Shown in pieces: positions 1 to 11,556 of a stretch of DNA of 64,000 nt (positions are counted from its first letter, which is position 1; every line of letters starts with the position of its first letter). The position numbers were made by a program, and so were the translations under genes. The stretch is from Budorcas taxicolor (taxonomy: Eukaryota; Chordata; Mammalia; Artiodactyla; Bovidae), in NCBI RefSeq assembly GCF_023091745.1, contig NC_068910.1:129287170-129351169 (forward strand). Direction: 5' to 3'. The notes beneath the pieces were generated by a model. That model saw only the letters and a list, made by a program, of their open reading frames with translations. It did no database searches and was not told the DNA's origin.

Positions 1-130
1 GAAGTTCCCCAAGAGGAGGAAATGGCAACCCACTCCACTATTCTTGCCTGAAAAATTCCATGGACAGAGCAGCCTGGCAGGCTACAGTCCATGGGATCAC
101 AAAGAGTTGGACATAACTAACCATAATCAC
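1..130 (+). mobile_element. Bov-tA/BovA SINE remnant, cut by window edge
   Basis: The BovA body is recognisable: GGAAATGGCAACCCACTCC, a TATTCTTGCC stretch, CATGGACAGAG and a diverged hallmark tail (AAGAGTTGGACATAACT). The tRNA-like 5' part lies off the window. Confidence 0.88.
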
Positions 131-650
131 TATTAACATGAGTTACAGCAAATAAATAAGATTAATATTGTTATCAGGTCCCCCAAATTAAATAACACCT
201 CAACGAAGTCTCTGCATATTTAAAATCACCAAAAGTTTAAACTTCAGCTAAAGACACACTAATCTATAAACGGCAATAAAACACTGAATTTATTAATATT
301 TATAACCATATTTTTATAATTTTATATGATATGCTTGCTCTGCACAATAAGGGATATAAGAAATTAAATAAAAAGGTGCTATGGGTACCTAAATTAAAAT
401 CCATAATTATCTGTGAAAAAATTCATTTCTCAGAAAGATTACAAGTATTTTTAGTACCTTGGTCATGAAAGTTTAAAAGGTAAAGGCTTCACACTTAAAC
501 TGTAAACAATTATAATGAAACTCTAGAAATACCTACTTTGCAGCTTTCTCCCCTCAGTATGATGCAATAATATAGTTAAAACACACCCAGCACTCTCCTC
601 GGCTCATAATAAATACCTCTAAAATGGGAAACTGCTCCATTTTTACATAC
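1..650 (-). other. GSK3B: GSK3B intron 4 (start only), mostly unassigned
   Basis: The intron begins at the GTATGT donor at 650. Apart from the SINE remnant at 1-130, positions 131-650 are AT-rich and show no repeat or coding signal that I recognise. Confidence 0.85.
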
Positions 651-761
651 CTTGACATAGATCACAGGGAGCGTCTGTTTGGCTCGACTATAGTGTCTGG
701 CAACTCTGTAGACTGTTTCCGGAACGTAGTCCAGCACCAGATTAAGATAGACCTCATCTTT
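651..761 (-). CDS. GSK3B: GSK3B coding exon 4 (residues 123-159)
   Basis: This exon encodes 37 residues of glycogen synthase kinase-3 beta, a cytosolic and nuclear proline-directed Ser/Thr kinase acting in Wnt/beta-catenin, insulin and glycogen signalling. The translation runs from KDEVYLNLVL to TLPVIYVK. In family numbering it contains the gatekeeper Leu132, the hinge residues Asp133, Tyr134 and Val135 that contact ATP, and Arg141. DEVYLNLVLDYVPE separates it from the paralogue GSK3A, which reads DELYLNLVLEYVPE. On the minus strand the exon is preceded by CTCTTTCAG and followed by GTATGTAA, so both splice sites are canonical. The length is exactly 111 bp and phase 0, as in mammalian GSK3B. 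No stop or frameshift is present. An open frame runs past both splice sites into intron, but those residues are not coding. The next exon downstream lies outside the window. Confidence 0.98.
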
Positions 762-1195
762 CTGAAAGAGTTTATTAAAAACAAACCAAAGAAACAAAAT
801 TAGGAACTAGTCTTTAAATATTCAAATTAGAGTAAATTCTCTACACATGGGATTTTTAAAGCAAAGATTTATGTGGTCAATTTTAATTATAAAAAATAAA
901 TTCAGAATATAACCGTAATAGCAAAAACAAATCTACTACATTTTTGTAAACTAACAATTTCATGGCAAAAACACAGTCATTTCAATACTGGTACAATTTC
1001 TAATCACATTTAAACTATTATTTTGGTTATACAATTTTAGAAGGTATCATCTGTCATAAAATTTAGTATTTTCTAGTTTGAGAATCATGGCCCTCACCTC
1101 ATCCTATCAGGAAAGGTGTCACGGTAGGAGAGTAAGCACAGACCCGGGATCTAAGAGATGTGCACTGCTGCCCTCACTCTGCTGACTGACGCATC
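762..1195. other. Intronic sequence, no recognised element
   Basis: AT-rich sequence immediately upstream of exon 4 in the sense of transcription. It contains the pyrimidine-rich acceptor approach near 765-800. I see no other repeat or gene. Confidence 0.6.
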
Positions 1196-1431
1196 AGTGG
1201 AGTGCAGTCCAGTCGCTCAGTTGCGTCCACTCTTTGCGACCCCATGAATCGCAGCACGCCAGGCCTCCCTGTCCATCACCAACTCCCGGAGTCCACTCAG
1301 ACTCACGTCCATCGAGTCCGTGATGCCATCCAGCCATTTCATCCTCTGCTGTCCCCTTCTCCTCCTGCCCCCAATCCCTCCCAGCATCAGAGTCTTTTCC
1401 AGTGAGTCATGGAGGTGGCCAGAGTACTGAT
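1196..1431 (-). mobile_element. BovB LINE 3'-end fragment
   Basis: Reverse complement of the BovB (RTE clade) 3' terminus. Markers are the CAGTCGCTCAGTTGCGTCC end, CAGCACGCCAGGCCTCCCTG, CATCCAGCCATTTCATCC and a CCAGCATCAGAGTCTTTTCC stretch. It is strongly 5'-truncated. No clear target-site duplication was found. Confidence 0.93.
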
Positions 1432-1440
1432 GCATGCAAG

Positions 1441-1980
1441 GCATTTAATCTGTATATGCTTCCATTTCTTCAACTACAACATGAAAAGCGGGACTTCAAA
1501 ATTTCTTTAACCTTACAAAAAGATTTTATAGTTATCTGTAGCCTGTAATTAGTAAAATAACCACTTGTATTCTACAATTAACTGAACAAAAAGAAAAGAA
1601 TAACTTATAAGGCACTGAGTTACCATACTCACAAGAATACTGCAAGTCTTAATGTTTAAACATCCATTCACAGCAGCATAAAGACACCAACCCAAGAGCA
1701 GGGGAAAGAAAGAAGGGAATTCCAACTAAGTACCAAGGAGGAAAGAATAACAGAGTGCTACCTTCACCATGTTCATGTGAATATCAGATAAGCAAACTGA
1801 AGCAGAACACAAAGCTGAGAATCCCTGTGTTCAAGTCTAGAACTGGTTACTGAGTGGGTAAATCTGGAGGCAAAACTTCACAATCTTCCCAGTTTGAAGT
1901 CATCTTATCTAACAAAGTAAAGTGGAGAATTTCAATTTTCAGCATTTATTATGGCAGCAGTCACTGCAGAGGAAGTAAGG
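1441..1980. other. Intronic sequence, no recognised element
   Basis: Unassigned AT-rich stretch between two BovB copies. It ends in a short direct repeat, GGAAGTAAGGAAGTAAGG, that borders the next BovB. Confidence 0.55.
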
Positions 1981-2690
1981 AAGTAAGGCGCTCAGCCTTC
2001 TCCACAGTCCAACTCTCACATCCATACATGACCACAGGAAAAACCATAGCCTTGACTAGACGGACCTTAGTCGGCAAAGTAATGTCTCTGCTTTTGAATA
2101 TGCTATCTAGGTTGGTCGTAACTTTTCTCCCAAGGAGTAAGCGTCTTTTAATTTCATGGCTGCAGTCACCATCTGCAGTGATTTTGGAGCCCCAAAAAAT
2201 AAAGTCTGACACTGTTTCTACTGTTTCCCCATCTATTTCCCATGAAGTGATGGGACCAGATGCCATGATCTTCGTTTTCTGAATGTTGAGCTTTAAGCCA
2301 ACTTTTTCACTCTCCTCTTTCACTTTCATCAAGAGGCTTTTTAGTTCCTCTTCACTTTCTGCCATAAGGGTGGTGTCATCTGCATATCAGAGGTTATTGA
2401 TATTTCTCCCGGAAACCTTGATTCTAGCTTGTGTTTCTTCCAGCCCAGAGTTTCTCATGACGTACACTGCATATAAGTTAAATAAACAGAGTGACAATAT
2501 ACAGCCTTGATGTACTCCTTTTCCTATTTGGAACCAGTCTGTTTTTCCACGTCCAGTTCTAACTGTTGCTTCCTGACCAGCATAAAGATTTCCCAAGAGG
2601 TAGGTCAGGTGGTCTAGTATTCCCATCTCTTTTAGAATTTTCCAATACCCAGCTGTGGATGTGACTGGTGATAGAAGCAAGGAAGTAAGG
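1981..2690 (-). mobile_element. BovB LINE, internal reverse-transcriptase part, 3'-truncated, with inverted 5' tip
   Basis: The frame read on the minus strand from about 2365 down to 1991 matches the BovB RT C-terminal region: AESEEELKSLL, KKVGLKLNIQKTKIMAS-like, YGCESWTVEKAE. The usual 3' terminus is missing, since the copy starts at GGCGCTCAGCC. At about 2645 the RT part stops at AATTTTCC. Some 40 bases of the BovB 5' region then follow in the opposite sense (CAATACCCAGCTGTGGATG...). AAGGAAGTAAGG occurs on both sides, near 1976-1987 and 2683-2694, as a candidate 12-bp target-site duplication. Confidence 0.85.
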
Positions 2691-2735
2691 GTGCAGGTAA
2701 AAGACATATCATCTAAAGTCAGTACGAAAGGGCAT

Positions 2736-3655
2736 TTCAGTTCAGCTCAGTTGCTCAGTTGTGTCCGATTCTTTGTGTCCCCATGAACTGCAAGCACGCC
2801 AGGCCTCCCTGTCCATCACCAACTCCCAGAGTTCATCCAAACCCATGTCCATCGAGTTGGTCATGCCATCCAACCATCTTATCCTCTGTCATCCCCTTCT
2901 CCTGCCCTCAATCTTTCCCAGCATCAGGGTCCTTTCCAATGAGTAAGTTCTTCGCATCAGATGGCCAAAGTATTGGAGTTTCAGCCTCAACATCAGTCTT
3001 TCCAATGAACACCCAGGACTGATCTCCTTTAGGATGGACTGGTTGGATCTCCTTGCAGTCCAAGGGACTTTCAAGAGTCTTCTCCAGCACCACAGTCCAA
3101 ATGCATCAATTCTTCGGCTCTCAGCTTTCTTCACAGTCCAACTCTCACATCCATACATGACCACTGGAAAAACCACAGCCTTGACTAGACGGACCTTTGT
3201 TGGCAAAGTAATGTCTCTGCTTTTTAATATGCTACCTGCTGCTACTGCTAAGTTGCTTCAGTCGTGTCCAACTCTGTGCGACCCCACAGACGGCAGTCCA
3301 ACAGGCTCCCCCATCCCTGGGATTCTCCAGGCAAAGAACACTGGAGTGGGTTGCCATTTCCTTCTCCAAATATGCTATCTAGGTTGGTCATAACTTTCCT
3401 TCTAAGGAGTAAGCATCTTTTAATTTCATGGCTGCAATCACCATCTGCAGTGATTTTGGAGCCCAAAAAAATAAAGTCTGACACTGTTTCCACCGTTTCC
3501 CCATATATTTCCCATGAAGTGATGGGACCAGATGCCATGATCTTCATTTTCTGAATGTTGAGTTTTAAGCCAACTTTTTCACTCTCCTCTTTCACCTTCA
3601 TCAAGAGGCTCTTTAGTTCTTCTTTTCTTTCTGCCATAAGGGTGGTGTCATCAAG
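2736..3655 (-). mobile_element. BovB LINE, 3' part, interrupted by a SINE
   Basis: A 5'-truncated BovB with a complete 3' end. It begins at TTCAGTTCAGCTCAGTTGCTC and runs into the RT region (KEELKSLLMKVKEESEKVG, LNIQKMKIMASGPITSW on the minus strand). It is split at 3235-3368 by a BovA-type SINE. The coding frame is broken by stops and by the SINE, so no protein is expected. Confidence 0.93.
3235..3368 (-). mobile_element. BovA-type SINE inserted in BovB
   Basis: A minus-strand SINE beginning with a GCTGCTACTGCTAAG tail and containing CAGTCGTGTCCAACTCTGTG and GGAGTGGGTTGCCATTTCC. AATATGCTA flanks it at 3226-3234 and 3369-3377, a 9-bp target-site duplication taken from BovB sequence. The SINE is therefore younger than this BovB copy. 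Confidence 0.93.
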
Positions 3656-4199
3656 ACAGAAAACTACATTCAAGGTGTGTGCGTCAAAGAACACAGCAGA
3701 TCTCAGCCTACAGTTTAGTAAGACAGGATGCCATTGACGCTACTACCTTTATACTTTTCCCCAGTCTTTCATGGTCTCCTCTCCTTCCTCCATACCTAGC
3801 TTAAATTCCCTGATCCAGAATTACCCTCACTTTCTAACAAGGGATTTGGTAAACAACAGTAAAGCCCTGCTCCCTGTTTTTATAACTCTTTTTTCATCCT
3901 CACCCTCAGTTTGTAACCTTGCTTGCACCACTACATGTACCCATTTTCCAGCTTCTGTCCCTATATACTTTTCTTCACTACTCTAAGTAGAGATATGCTG
4001 ACCAAGCCCCTTTCTAAGCCAAACTCTGCTACATGTAAACAAACTACTCTGCTCTTCCTACTCATAATACTCATGGCTTTAGTAATTTTTTTTTCTGTCG
4101 ATTATTTTCTTTTTCTGAGAGCATTATGTGCTATTATTTCTATCAAAACAAAAAACAAAAAACAAACTCTCTCTCTAATCACCCTGATAACCACCATCC
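3656..4199. other. Unassigned pyrimidine-rich intronic sequence
   Basis: C/T-rich sequence leading into a recognisable L2. It could be a more diverged upstream part of the same L2, but I cannot align it with confidence. Confidence 0.4.
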
Positions 4200-5530
4200 T
4201 ATTTTCTGGCACCTTTTAACAGCAAAATTCTTCAGAAAAGGGGTTTAAATTGACTTCCTCCAATACCTTGTTCTTCTCCTTCTCTATAAAACTTACTCCA
4301 GTAGAATTTCACCACCACTATTCCCTCAGAATTATTTACCAAGGTCAATAATCTCCTTGTTGCTGTATTCAATGCCAATTTTCAGACATCATCTTTCCCC
4401 TCTCTTATACCTGACTTAGCAATGATCTGAAATAATCAATCATGTTCCCTTCTTTGCAATACTTGCTTCAGTTGGATTTTAGAACACTACGGTCTTTTGG
4501 CTTCCGTCCTATCTTAAGGACAGCTCTCTGGCTCTCTATTTCTTCTATGCTTTATCTCTTAAGGAACAGAAGATTCTAAGGCTCAGTCCTCAGATCTCTG
4601 TTCTTTGTGTAAGCCCACTCATCCAGTCTAATGGCTCGGTATTACTAAACACTGATGACTTCCAAATTCATATGTATCCTGGATCTCTGCCTTTAAGGAT
4701 ATACTCTCCAGGCTAGTATATCCAATATGCACTTGACACTGTTCAGGCTACGAAGCTTAGAATCATCATTTCTTCTCCACTCTCTTTCTCCCAAACATAT
4801 ACATACATTCCCATATCAAAAGAGTCTAATGGTTCCATCTGTAAAATTTATCCAGGATCCAGCCACTACTTACCATCTTCACTGCTACAACCCTGGTCTG
4901 AGCTACTCTGAACTCTCACCTGGATTACGGCAATATCCTCCTAAACAGTCTCCCTCCTTCAACTCCAGCCCTTTACAATCCAACATCAATAAAATATAAA
5001 GCAGCTTGTATCTCTTCTACTCCACTTCATTAAGATTTATTCTTTCAGATAAACGGTCTACAAGCTCCTACACATACACTTCCTTACTTCCCGCTGCTCA
5101 CTCCTCTCTGGAGACAAGCGCGTCCTGCTGTTTGTTGAACACATTTGGCAGGCTCTGGCATTCAGGGCCTCTGAACTGATCAGTCTTTCAGTCTGGAATG
5201 TTATTCCCCAGATATACACACAGCTCACTCTATTCAACTCCTTCAAATCTTTGCTCTAGTGTGACTTTTAGAGTGGCTTTCCCTAGTTCTCCCATTCCAA
5301 ATTGTAACCCATTCCTCTACCCCCAGTTCCCATCAGCGTTCATCATTTTCCCAGGGATACTTCTCACGTTCTAACCAGAGTTTACTTTTTATTGCTGGCT
5401 TCTGCCCCATGAGGACTGAGCTCCACGAAGGAAAACTTTTTTTTTGTTTTGTCCTCTGCTCTATTTTCAACTAGAATAGTGTCCAGCACACAGTAGGTAT
5501 TCAAAAAACACTTGCTGAATAAATGATTAT
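4200..5530 (+). mobile_element. L2 LINE (ancient), coding part and 3' end
   Basis: L2 landmarks appear in order on the plus strand. There is a diverged RT-region stretch around 4300-4400 (ACTCCAGTAGAATTTCACC, AAGGTCAATAATCTCC). A segment with CTGGATTACGGCAATATCCTCC follows near 4920. The typical 3' end at 5405-5525 reads AGTGTCCAGCACACAGTAGG then TGCTGAATAAATGA. Divergence is high, as expected of an element older than placental radiation. Confidence 0.82.
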
Positions 5531-6660
5531 CAGAGGGAATGGATACTACCTAAAAATTAGGATGATGGTCTGCCAAGTTTTAACTAAACAACACTATGAA
5601 AAGTGGATATGGAGAAGAGGGAAATTGGGAAAATGAGAATCAAAGTAGCATGAGCAGCTGGAAACCTATAAGAATCCAAGGCCTGGACCAGGACATAGGC
5701 AATAAGGATTTTTTAAAAATGAGCCATGGGGCAGGTATACTGTATACTGGCTAGTTAAACCAGACAGTAATAGAGAGCCTGGGAAACAAAGAAGTTTGGA
5801 TTAATTTAGCAGTCTCTAAACTTGGGCAATTAGGTAGGTAATGAGACAAGGAACACAGAAAGAGGAAAAAGGTGTGAGGGGGAAAAAGTTAGTTGAACTT
5901 TTACTTAATGAATATGAGGACATTTTAGGTAGCTATGTTTTGTAGGTGACTGGAAATACCTAGATGGTTGGTGAAGTCAAATTCAGAAAACAAGAGTAGA
6001 GCACAGTTAGAGACTCAGGCAGTAGCTGAAACTTTAAGAACAGAACCATTCACTTAAGAGCGAGGAAAGGAGTATAAGATCCTTGAAATTTAAGAAGCAG
6101 GAGGCCTTAGGGGGAAAACTCAGCAACAAGAAGTAAGAGAAATAAAGGAGCAAGGAACGACTAGCACAGAAAGACCCAAAGCTGAGTTTTAATAATCTCG
6201 AGATGGGGAATGGCAAAGTATTTCAATAGCAGGAAGGATGCAACTGAAAAGGCTTCTGAATCTGGTATGAAACGGTTCAGTGATGGTGCTGGAAAGAGTA
6301 GTTTCAGTCCATGGTGCCAGTAGCAACCAACCTGTACTGAGTTCAAGAGTGAGCAGATGGCAGGTGAGAAATAGGAGGCAGTTAATCTAGTTTGTTCTTA
6401 CAAAATCCCTAATAGTACAAGTAAGGAGAGAACTGGTAACTTGAGGGGAAATAGAAGACAAATTTAAAAAAAGTTAATGTGCTTTTTGTTTGTACTTTTT
6501 AATGGCTAAGAGACCCAAATTTATTTGTAAGATAAAAATAGAATAAAGTTTTAAGAAAGGAAAGGGATAACTGATGAACCAAGGTTCTAGAACATGACAA
6601 GAAGAGGAAATCAAAAACACAGAGAAGGTATACTCTGTAGTAATTAAGAGGCAAGGTTAG
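5531..6660. other. Purine-rich intronic sequence, possible diverged antisense L2
   Basis: No firm feature. The purine-rich composition and isolated matches such as GAAGTTTGGATT are reminiscent of antisense L2, but the alignment is too weak to call. Confidence 0.35.
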
Positions 6661-6664
6661 CATG

Positions 6665-6860
6665 AGTCACACGAACTACACAGAAGTCCCAACTCTGCTA
6701 CTACCAGTTATGTGACCACAGCAGGTTACTTTACCGCTTGAAGCCACAGTCCACTGTAACACAGTACTGCTAATGATACATACTTTAAAAGATTGTCATG
6801 AAATTGTAAGATATGATCCATATACAACTCTTGAAGCTTATTACCTGGCACAGAATAAAG
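6665..6860 (+). mobile_element. MIR SINE
   Basis: A diverged MIR core in the forward sense. CCAACTCTGCTACTACCAGT, then TATGTGACCACAGCAGGTTA, matches the MIR core TCTGCCACTTACTAGCTGTG with TGACCTTGGGCAAG. ACCTGGCACAGAATAAAG near 6842 is the 3' part. Confidence 0.8.
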
Positions 6861-8904
6861 ATTTAGCTTTAACTATTATCAATTTTAAAAAGAAACAATA
6901 CCATATTTCTTTCTGTACATCTAAAATAAGTGATTAGGTGTTAGGCAGAATACGTAAAATGACTGCTATGTCTGATGACCCCATTTCTTATAAAAGGTGA
7001 TTAATACAGATGTCAAAATTATTCTTTTTTAACTATTACATGATTACAGGTTTCTTGATTTAAAAAAAATCTTTTGACAAAGCTAATCACAATGAGTGAC
7101 CTGGAAATATGTATGGTAATTTAATTCATTTGCTAAATAATCATACCAAAAGTGAAGAACAAACAGACTAAAAAATAAATACCAAGTTCAAGGAAGATTG
7201 AACTTGGAGGGTCCAATTATATTTGGAGCAACAGTTTGCAGATTAATATAAGTCTATTTTTGTACATGTTTTCCTTTATTAAGGGTTGCAAAAGCCTAAA
7301 CAACACACGTAGATGTGTGAAGCCAAAATGTTTAACACAGTAAGAGGTGGTGGCTGGTAAAAATAGATTAGATTAAGACATAATTAAAAGCATGTTACTT
7401 AAAAAAAAAAAAAAAATGTGCCTGTCAAATAAAACATATCAGGGGATGGATCTGGCAGTCAATTTATAACTTACTGACTTTAACAAACCACCTACTATCG
7501 CCACAAACCTAGGGAAAATGCCTTAAAATGGAAGACCAAATGAGAATTTTAAGACGCTAGTAGTCTAGAATGCTAAGCCAAATCAACAATAAAAAATTTA
7601 AGAAAGATAAATATAAAACCCTATGATTAAAATCAAAGTATCAATTCATTACATAAAAAGACAGATAAGACTTGATAGTAATTCATCTGGAAAATAAATG
7701 ATAGGTGTAACTGAATAGAGCTCAAAAAGAATCCACATTGAAATGTAGCTAAAAAAAAATCTGATGCAATATTAGGTGTTACAGAAGTACCGTGTTCAGA
7801 TCAACAAAGATAATTCCACTCTACTTTGCATAATTCAGGCTTTATTTGATGTACGAATGATATCCATTTTTAGGCACTATATTTTATTCATAATATTAAC
7901 AAAATACCACAAAGAAAGGTTACTAAAACCAGGTCAACTGTTTTCATTTATTACACTCTGAGAAATATGGAGATTCAAATTATATTTGTAGTAGTACTTT
8001 GCAGATTAATATGTCTATCTTTTTGCTCAAATAAATTCTATTTATTCACTCTATTAATTAATCAAAAGCTTGTCAGTTTTCTTTAGAACCACAGTGGAGG
8101 TCTGTCCATTTTTTGTAGGTATAGTGTTAACTGTCCCTTGACATTCAAAAGTTGTTGTTTTAACTATCTTCATTTTCTGAGACACAGGAGGTATCTTATA
8201 TTCAAAGGCTCTTTGAACAACCTTTCACTTTTCATGGCTCTGTGCTTGTATTCAAATCAAATCCACTTTAAAAAATGTATATGTAACTGGGTCCTAAGAC
8301 TAAAACAAACAAAAAAACAAACCAAGAAATACTACCACCAATAGTGTTTTGAAATAAATGGGTTCAAAATCATATTCTTTAAATGCTCTTGTTACACCTG
8401 GAGATGTTCTGCCATAAATTAAACAACCTCAGGAATAATCCTGAGGGGAAAGTGCCCATTCCTAGGAAATGTCATCACAGCAGAGATATAATATGTTCAG
8501 TTCCCGAAGTAGTTTTGTAGCAGTTATCTTTTTATCAAAAGATAATTTAAGAGACTGAGGATACTTAATATTTGAAGAAGAAAGAAAGACCAGGATTCTG
8601 CATTCCTATCATTTCTAATTTTTTGGAAAATCTCAGGCCTGTTGTTTTCTTAACACAATGTCTTTTGAGTTATCAAACAGAATGCCTGAATATTCACAGA
8701 TTAGCAGAAAATTTGAAAAACTAAGTGCAAAACACAACATATAAAGAGTATCATTTAGCTGGAGACACTGAAAACAGTCTCCTAACATAATAAGAAAGTA
8801 GATTTCAAAAAACAGTTACTAGGCTTCCAAACTACATGATGTATAATTCTAAGAATATTTCTCTCCATGGTTCAGTTATCATTTTTATTAACAAACTATT
8901 CTCT
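6861..8904. other. AT-rich intronic sequence, no recognised gene or major repeat
   Basis: About 2 kb of AT-rich DNA. Visible features are a perfect 10-bp hairpin at 7182-7207, a 16-base poly(A) run near 7400, and two related stretches near 7210-7260 and 7970-8025 that both contain TTGCAGATTAATAT. No coding frame is convincing. Confidence 0.6.
7182..7207. repeat. Perfect 10-bp inverted repeat with 6-base loop
   Basis: CCAAGTTCAA, loop GGAAGA, TTGAACTTGG. The arms are perfect complements. No transposon end or RNA gene is recognised around it. Confidence 0.75.
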
Positions 8905-9237
8905 AACCAGTCAATCCTAAAGGAAATCAACCCTGAATATTCACTGGAAGGACTGATGCTGAAGCTGAAGGTCCAATACTTTAGCCACCTGATGCAAAGA
9001 GCCGACTCACTGGAAAAGACTCTGATGCTAGGAAAGATTGAGGGCAGGAGAAGGGGGCAACGGGGATGAGATGGTTAGATGGCATCACCAACCCAATGAA
9101 CATGAGTTTGAGCAAACTCTGGGAGACAGCAAAGGACAGGGAGGCTTAGCGTGCTGCAGTCCATGTCATGTCCAGTTAAGAGTCATGTCTGACTCTTTGC
9201 TTGAGTCGCAAAGACTCGGACATGACTTAGTGACTGA
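8905..9237 (+). mobile_element. BovB LINE 3'-end fragment with rearranged tail
   Basis: Contains the terminal RT-ORF part (SILKEINPEYSLEGLMLKLK, then YFSHLMQRADSLEKTLMLGK in the plus frame) and the 3' end GACTTAGTGACTGAACAACA. Just before the terminus, 9181-9200 and 9208-9227 form a near-perfect foldback absent from other BovB copies in this window. Confidence 0.92.
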
Positions 9238-9819
9238 ACAACAACAAACTGCTGACAGCTCCTCCTCTATGAGCTCCACTCTAAAATTGTTCACTTTTAA
9301 GTTAAGAAATTTAGATGACAAAATCTCAGCAAAAGCTGGGATAATTTCGTCCACTGGAAAACAGATACAACTTACTATGATGCTCTTACCCCAAGTTTTC
9401 AACTTGAGCAAACAAAGGTGCTTGAAGATGCAGTTGTAAGTAGAACTGCGTTATCATTCTAAAAATTTGATGGGATGCAAAGCAGCATGCAAGAGAACCC
9501 AGTAAAAAGCATCCAGCAAACTATCATGGTGACCCAGGGTTCTCCTCAGAGTTGAGTTTAGGGTACCTGCACTGCAGAAAAATCTTCAAAGCAGATGCCT
9601 TTCCTCTGATGAATGTGCCAGGCTGGTTAAAGATGGAAATAATACTAAGAGGAAATGGTATGGATTAGGAAAAAGAGAAATATTCTTTGCCTGGGAGACT
9701 GGGGGAGGGGATGGGGAAGGTGCTGAGCACCTAGCATACAACAATGATTAAGGCAAGATTCATCTTTATCTCACTCCTTCAAAGAAAAGAAATACTAAAA
9801 TGACACAAAATCTTGAAAA
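9238..9819. other. Intronic sequence, no recognised element
   Basis: Unassigned sequence. It includes a purine-rich patch around 9700-9720 (GGGGGAGGGGATGGGGAAGG). No gene or repeat call is possible. Confidence 0.5.
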
Positions 9820-10700
9820 AAATTGTACCAGAAGAAAAAAAATATGTGTTTGCAAATACTGGAGGACAAAATATTTATATGCTATTAAGGAAAACAATGC
9901 CAATCTGACTACATAAAAATGTAAAGCTTAAAAAGAAACAGAACCAAATAAAAATATGGCAATTTGGGGAAAAAATTGTTTACACATGATAAAGAGCTTA
10001 CTTGTTTTTGTTTAAAATACAAATAGCTCCTGTACATCAATAAGAAAAGACTAACATTCTAATAGAAGAAAATGGAAAGGGGCACAAATATATGGCCATA
10101 CAAATGGCAAACAAAAATGTAGAAAGATGCTCACTCTCATTCATAATTAAAGAAAGGCCATAAGATAACAATGAGCTACCGTTTCTTACATATCAAATTG
10201 GAAAAGAAATTAAACCTGAGAAAACTAAGTATTGGAAAGTTGTCTGTCCAAAATGCACCATTATACACTTCTGGTGAAAGCCCCAATTCTTGCAATCTTT
10301 GGGGAAGTCAGTGGGCTAAAATACTCACCCCAAAGTGAAGATGAACAGACACATCCAATTTGACTCAGCAATGCCATGTCTAGGAATGAAGTCTATGAAA
10401 ACAATTCTGTGCCTGTGCCTCTGTGTGTGTACATGCACACACACGAAGATGACTAAAGATTTGTGAAAAGAAATTTAAAATAATCTACATGCCAGAAAGT
10501 AAAGATATGTTCAAAATCCAAAACCAAAACAAAACTGAAGCCCACAGTAATTGAGTTATGACAAAGGAAAACAGACGGTTAACCGCAAAGAGCTCCCAAC
10601 GACCAAAGCAGGAACATTTGATTAATAATAATAATAATAATAGAATGTTTAAAATTATGAATGAGATTGAGCATCTTTCTACAATTTTTTTTTAATTTTT
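9820..10700 (+). mobile_element. Old LINE-1 3' region
   Basis: A diverged L1 in the forward sense: TGGCAAACAAAAATGTAGAAAGATGCTCA, GAGCTACCGTTTCTTACATATC and CACATCCAATTTGACTCAGCAATGCC correspond to the end of ORF2. The 3' UTR contains a GTGTGTGTACATGCACACACAC stretch. (TAA)n at 10622-10642 follows. Confidence 0.8.
10622..10642. repeat. (TAA)n microsatellite
   Basis: About six to seven TAA units, just after the L1 3' region. It may descend from that element's tail. Confidence 0.85.
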
Positions 10701-10730
10701 CTAATACTACAAAAAAGTACTATTACATTA

Positions 10731-10818
10731 TGCTGCTGCTACTGCTGCTAAGTCACGTCAGTCGTGTCGGACTCTGTGCGACCCCATAGACGGCAACCCA
10801 CTAGGCTCCTCTGTCCCT
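10731..10818 (-). mobile_element. BovA-type SINE, truncated
   Basis: TGCTGCTGCTACTGCTGCTAAG followed by CAGTCGTGTCGGACTCTGTG and GACGGCAACCCACTAGGCTCC. The homology stops after CTGTCCCT, so more than a third of the unit is missing. Confidence 0.92.
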
Positions 10819-11556
10819 ATTACTTTATAACCCAAAGTATAAAGTAAATATGCATGAGTCCACACTGATATAAACAACAGCTTAATAAAGAAACAATCAT
10901 CACCCAAAAGAAACCCAAATAATTTACACAGCGACTTTACCCTTAAGGAAAATAACCGCCCTCTTCTTAGGTGTGGGCTGTGGATAGCGACTTCCTTTCA
11001 AAGGATACAGCATGGAAGAGGAGAGAGAGTAACTTTACAGTAGAGAAAACTGAAAAATACAAGGTCAGCCAGGTGATGAAGATTAATAGCAAATCGTGTT
11101 GACAGCACATACCCTTGATGTGATATGCTGAAAATGGCACTCTGTGGTCTTTTTCCAAATAACCTATAGCTCTAGCTTCTTATGAGAAAAATTCCAACAC
11201 TGAGGCAGTCTACAAAATATCTACCTACCACTACTCAAAACCGCCAATGTCATCAAAAACAAAGGAAGTCTGAGAAACTGTCATGGCCAAGCGGAACCTA
11301 GGGGACATAGTAACTAAATGCACTAAGATAGCTTCAATGGGATTATGGAAGAGAAAAAAGACATTAGGTAAAAACCAAGGAAACCTGAATAAACTTTGGA
11401 CATTAGTTAATAATTATCTATCAGTAATGGTTCATTAATTGTAATAAATGTACCATACTGATATTAGATGTTAACAATAAAGGAAATTGGGTGCAGGGTC
11501 TAGGCACACAGACATAAAAGGCCATATTATTATGCTGTTATGGTAACATATGATAT
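10819..11556. other. Intronic sequence, no recognised element
   Basis: Unassigned. A pattern such as GACATTAGTTAATAATTATCTATC near 11400 with ACTGATATTAGATGTTAACAATAAAGG resembles the terminal part of an old L1 3' UTR, but I do not call it. Confidence 0.45.

Noticed and set aside
576..797. 73-codon frame taken as a small gene
   Set aside because: Only 651-761 is coding (GSK3B exon 4). The residues on either side are intron read-through beyond canonical splice sites.
1196..3655. CRISPR-like or other designed repeat array
   Set aside because: The recurring blocks are independent BovB and SINE copies with variable spacing and truncation, with no regular spacer pattern.
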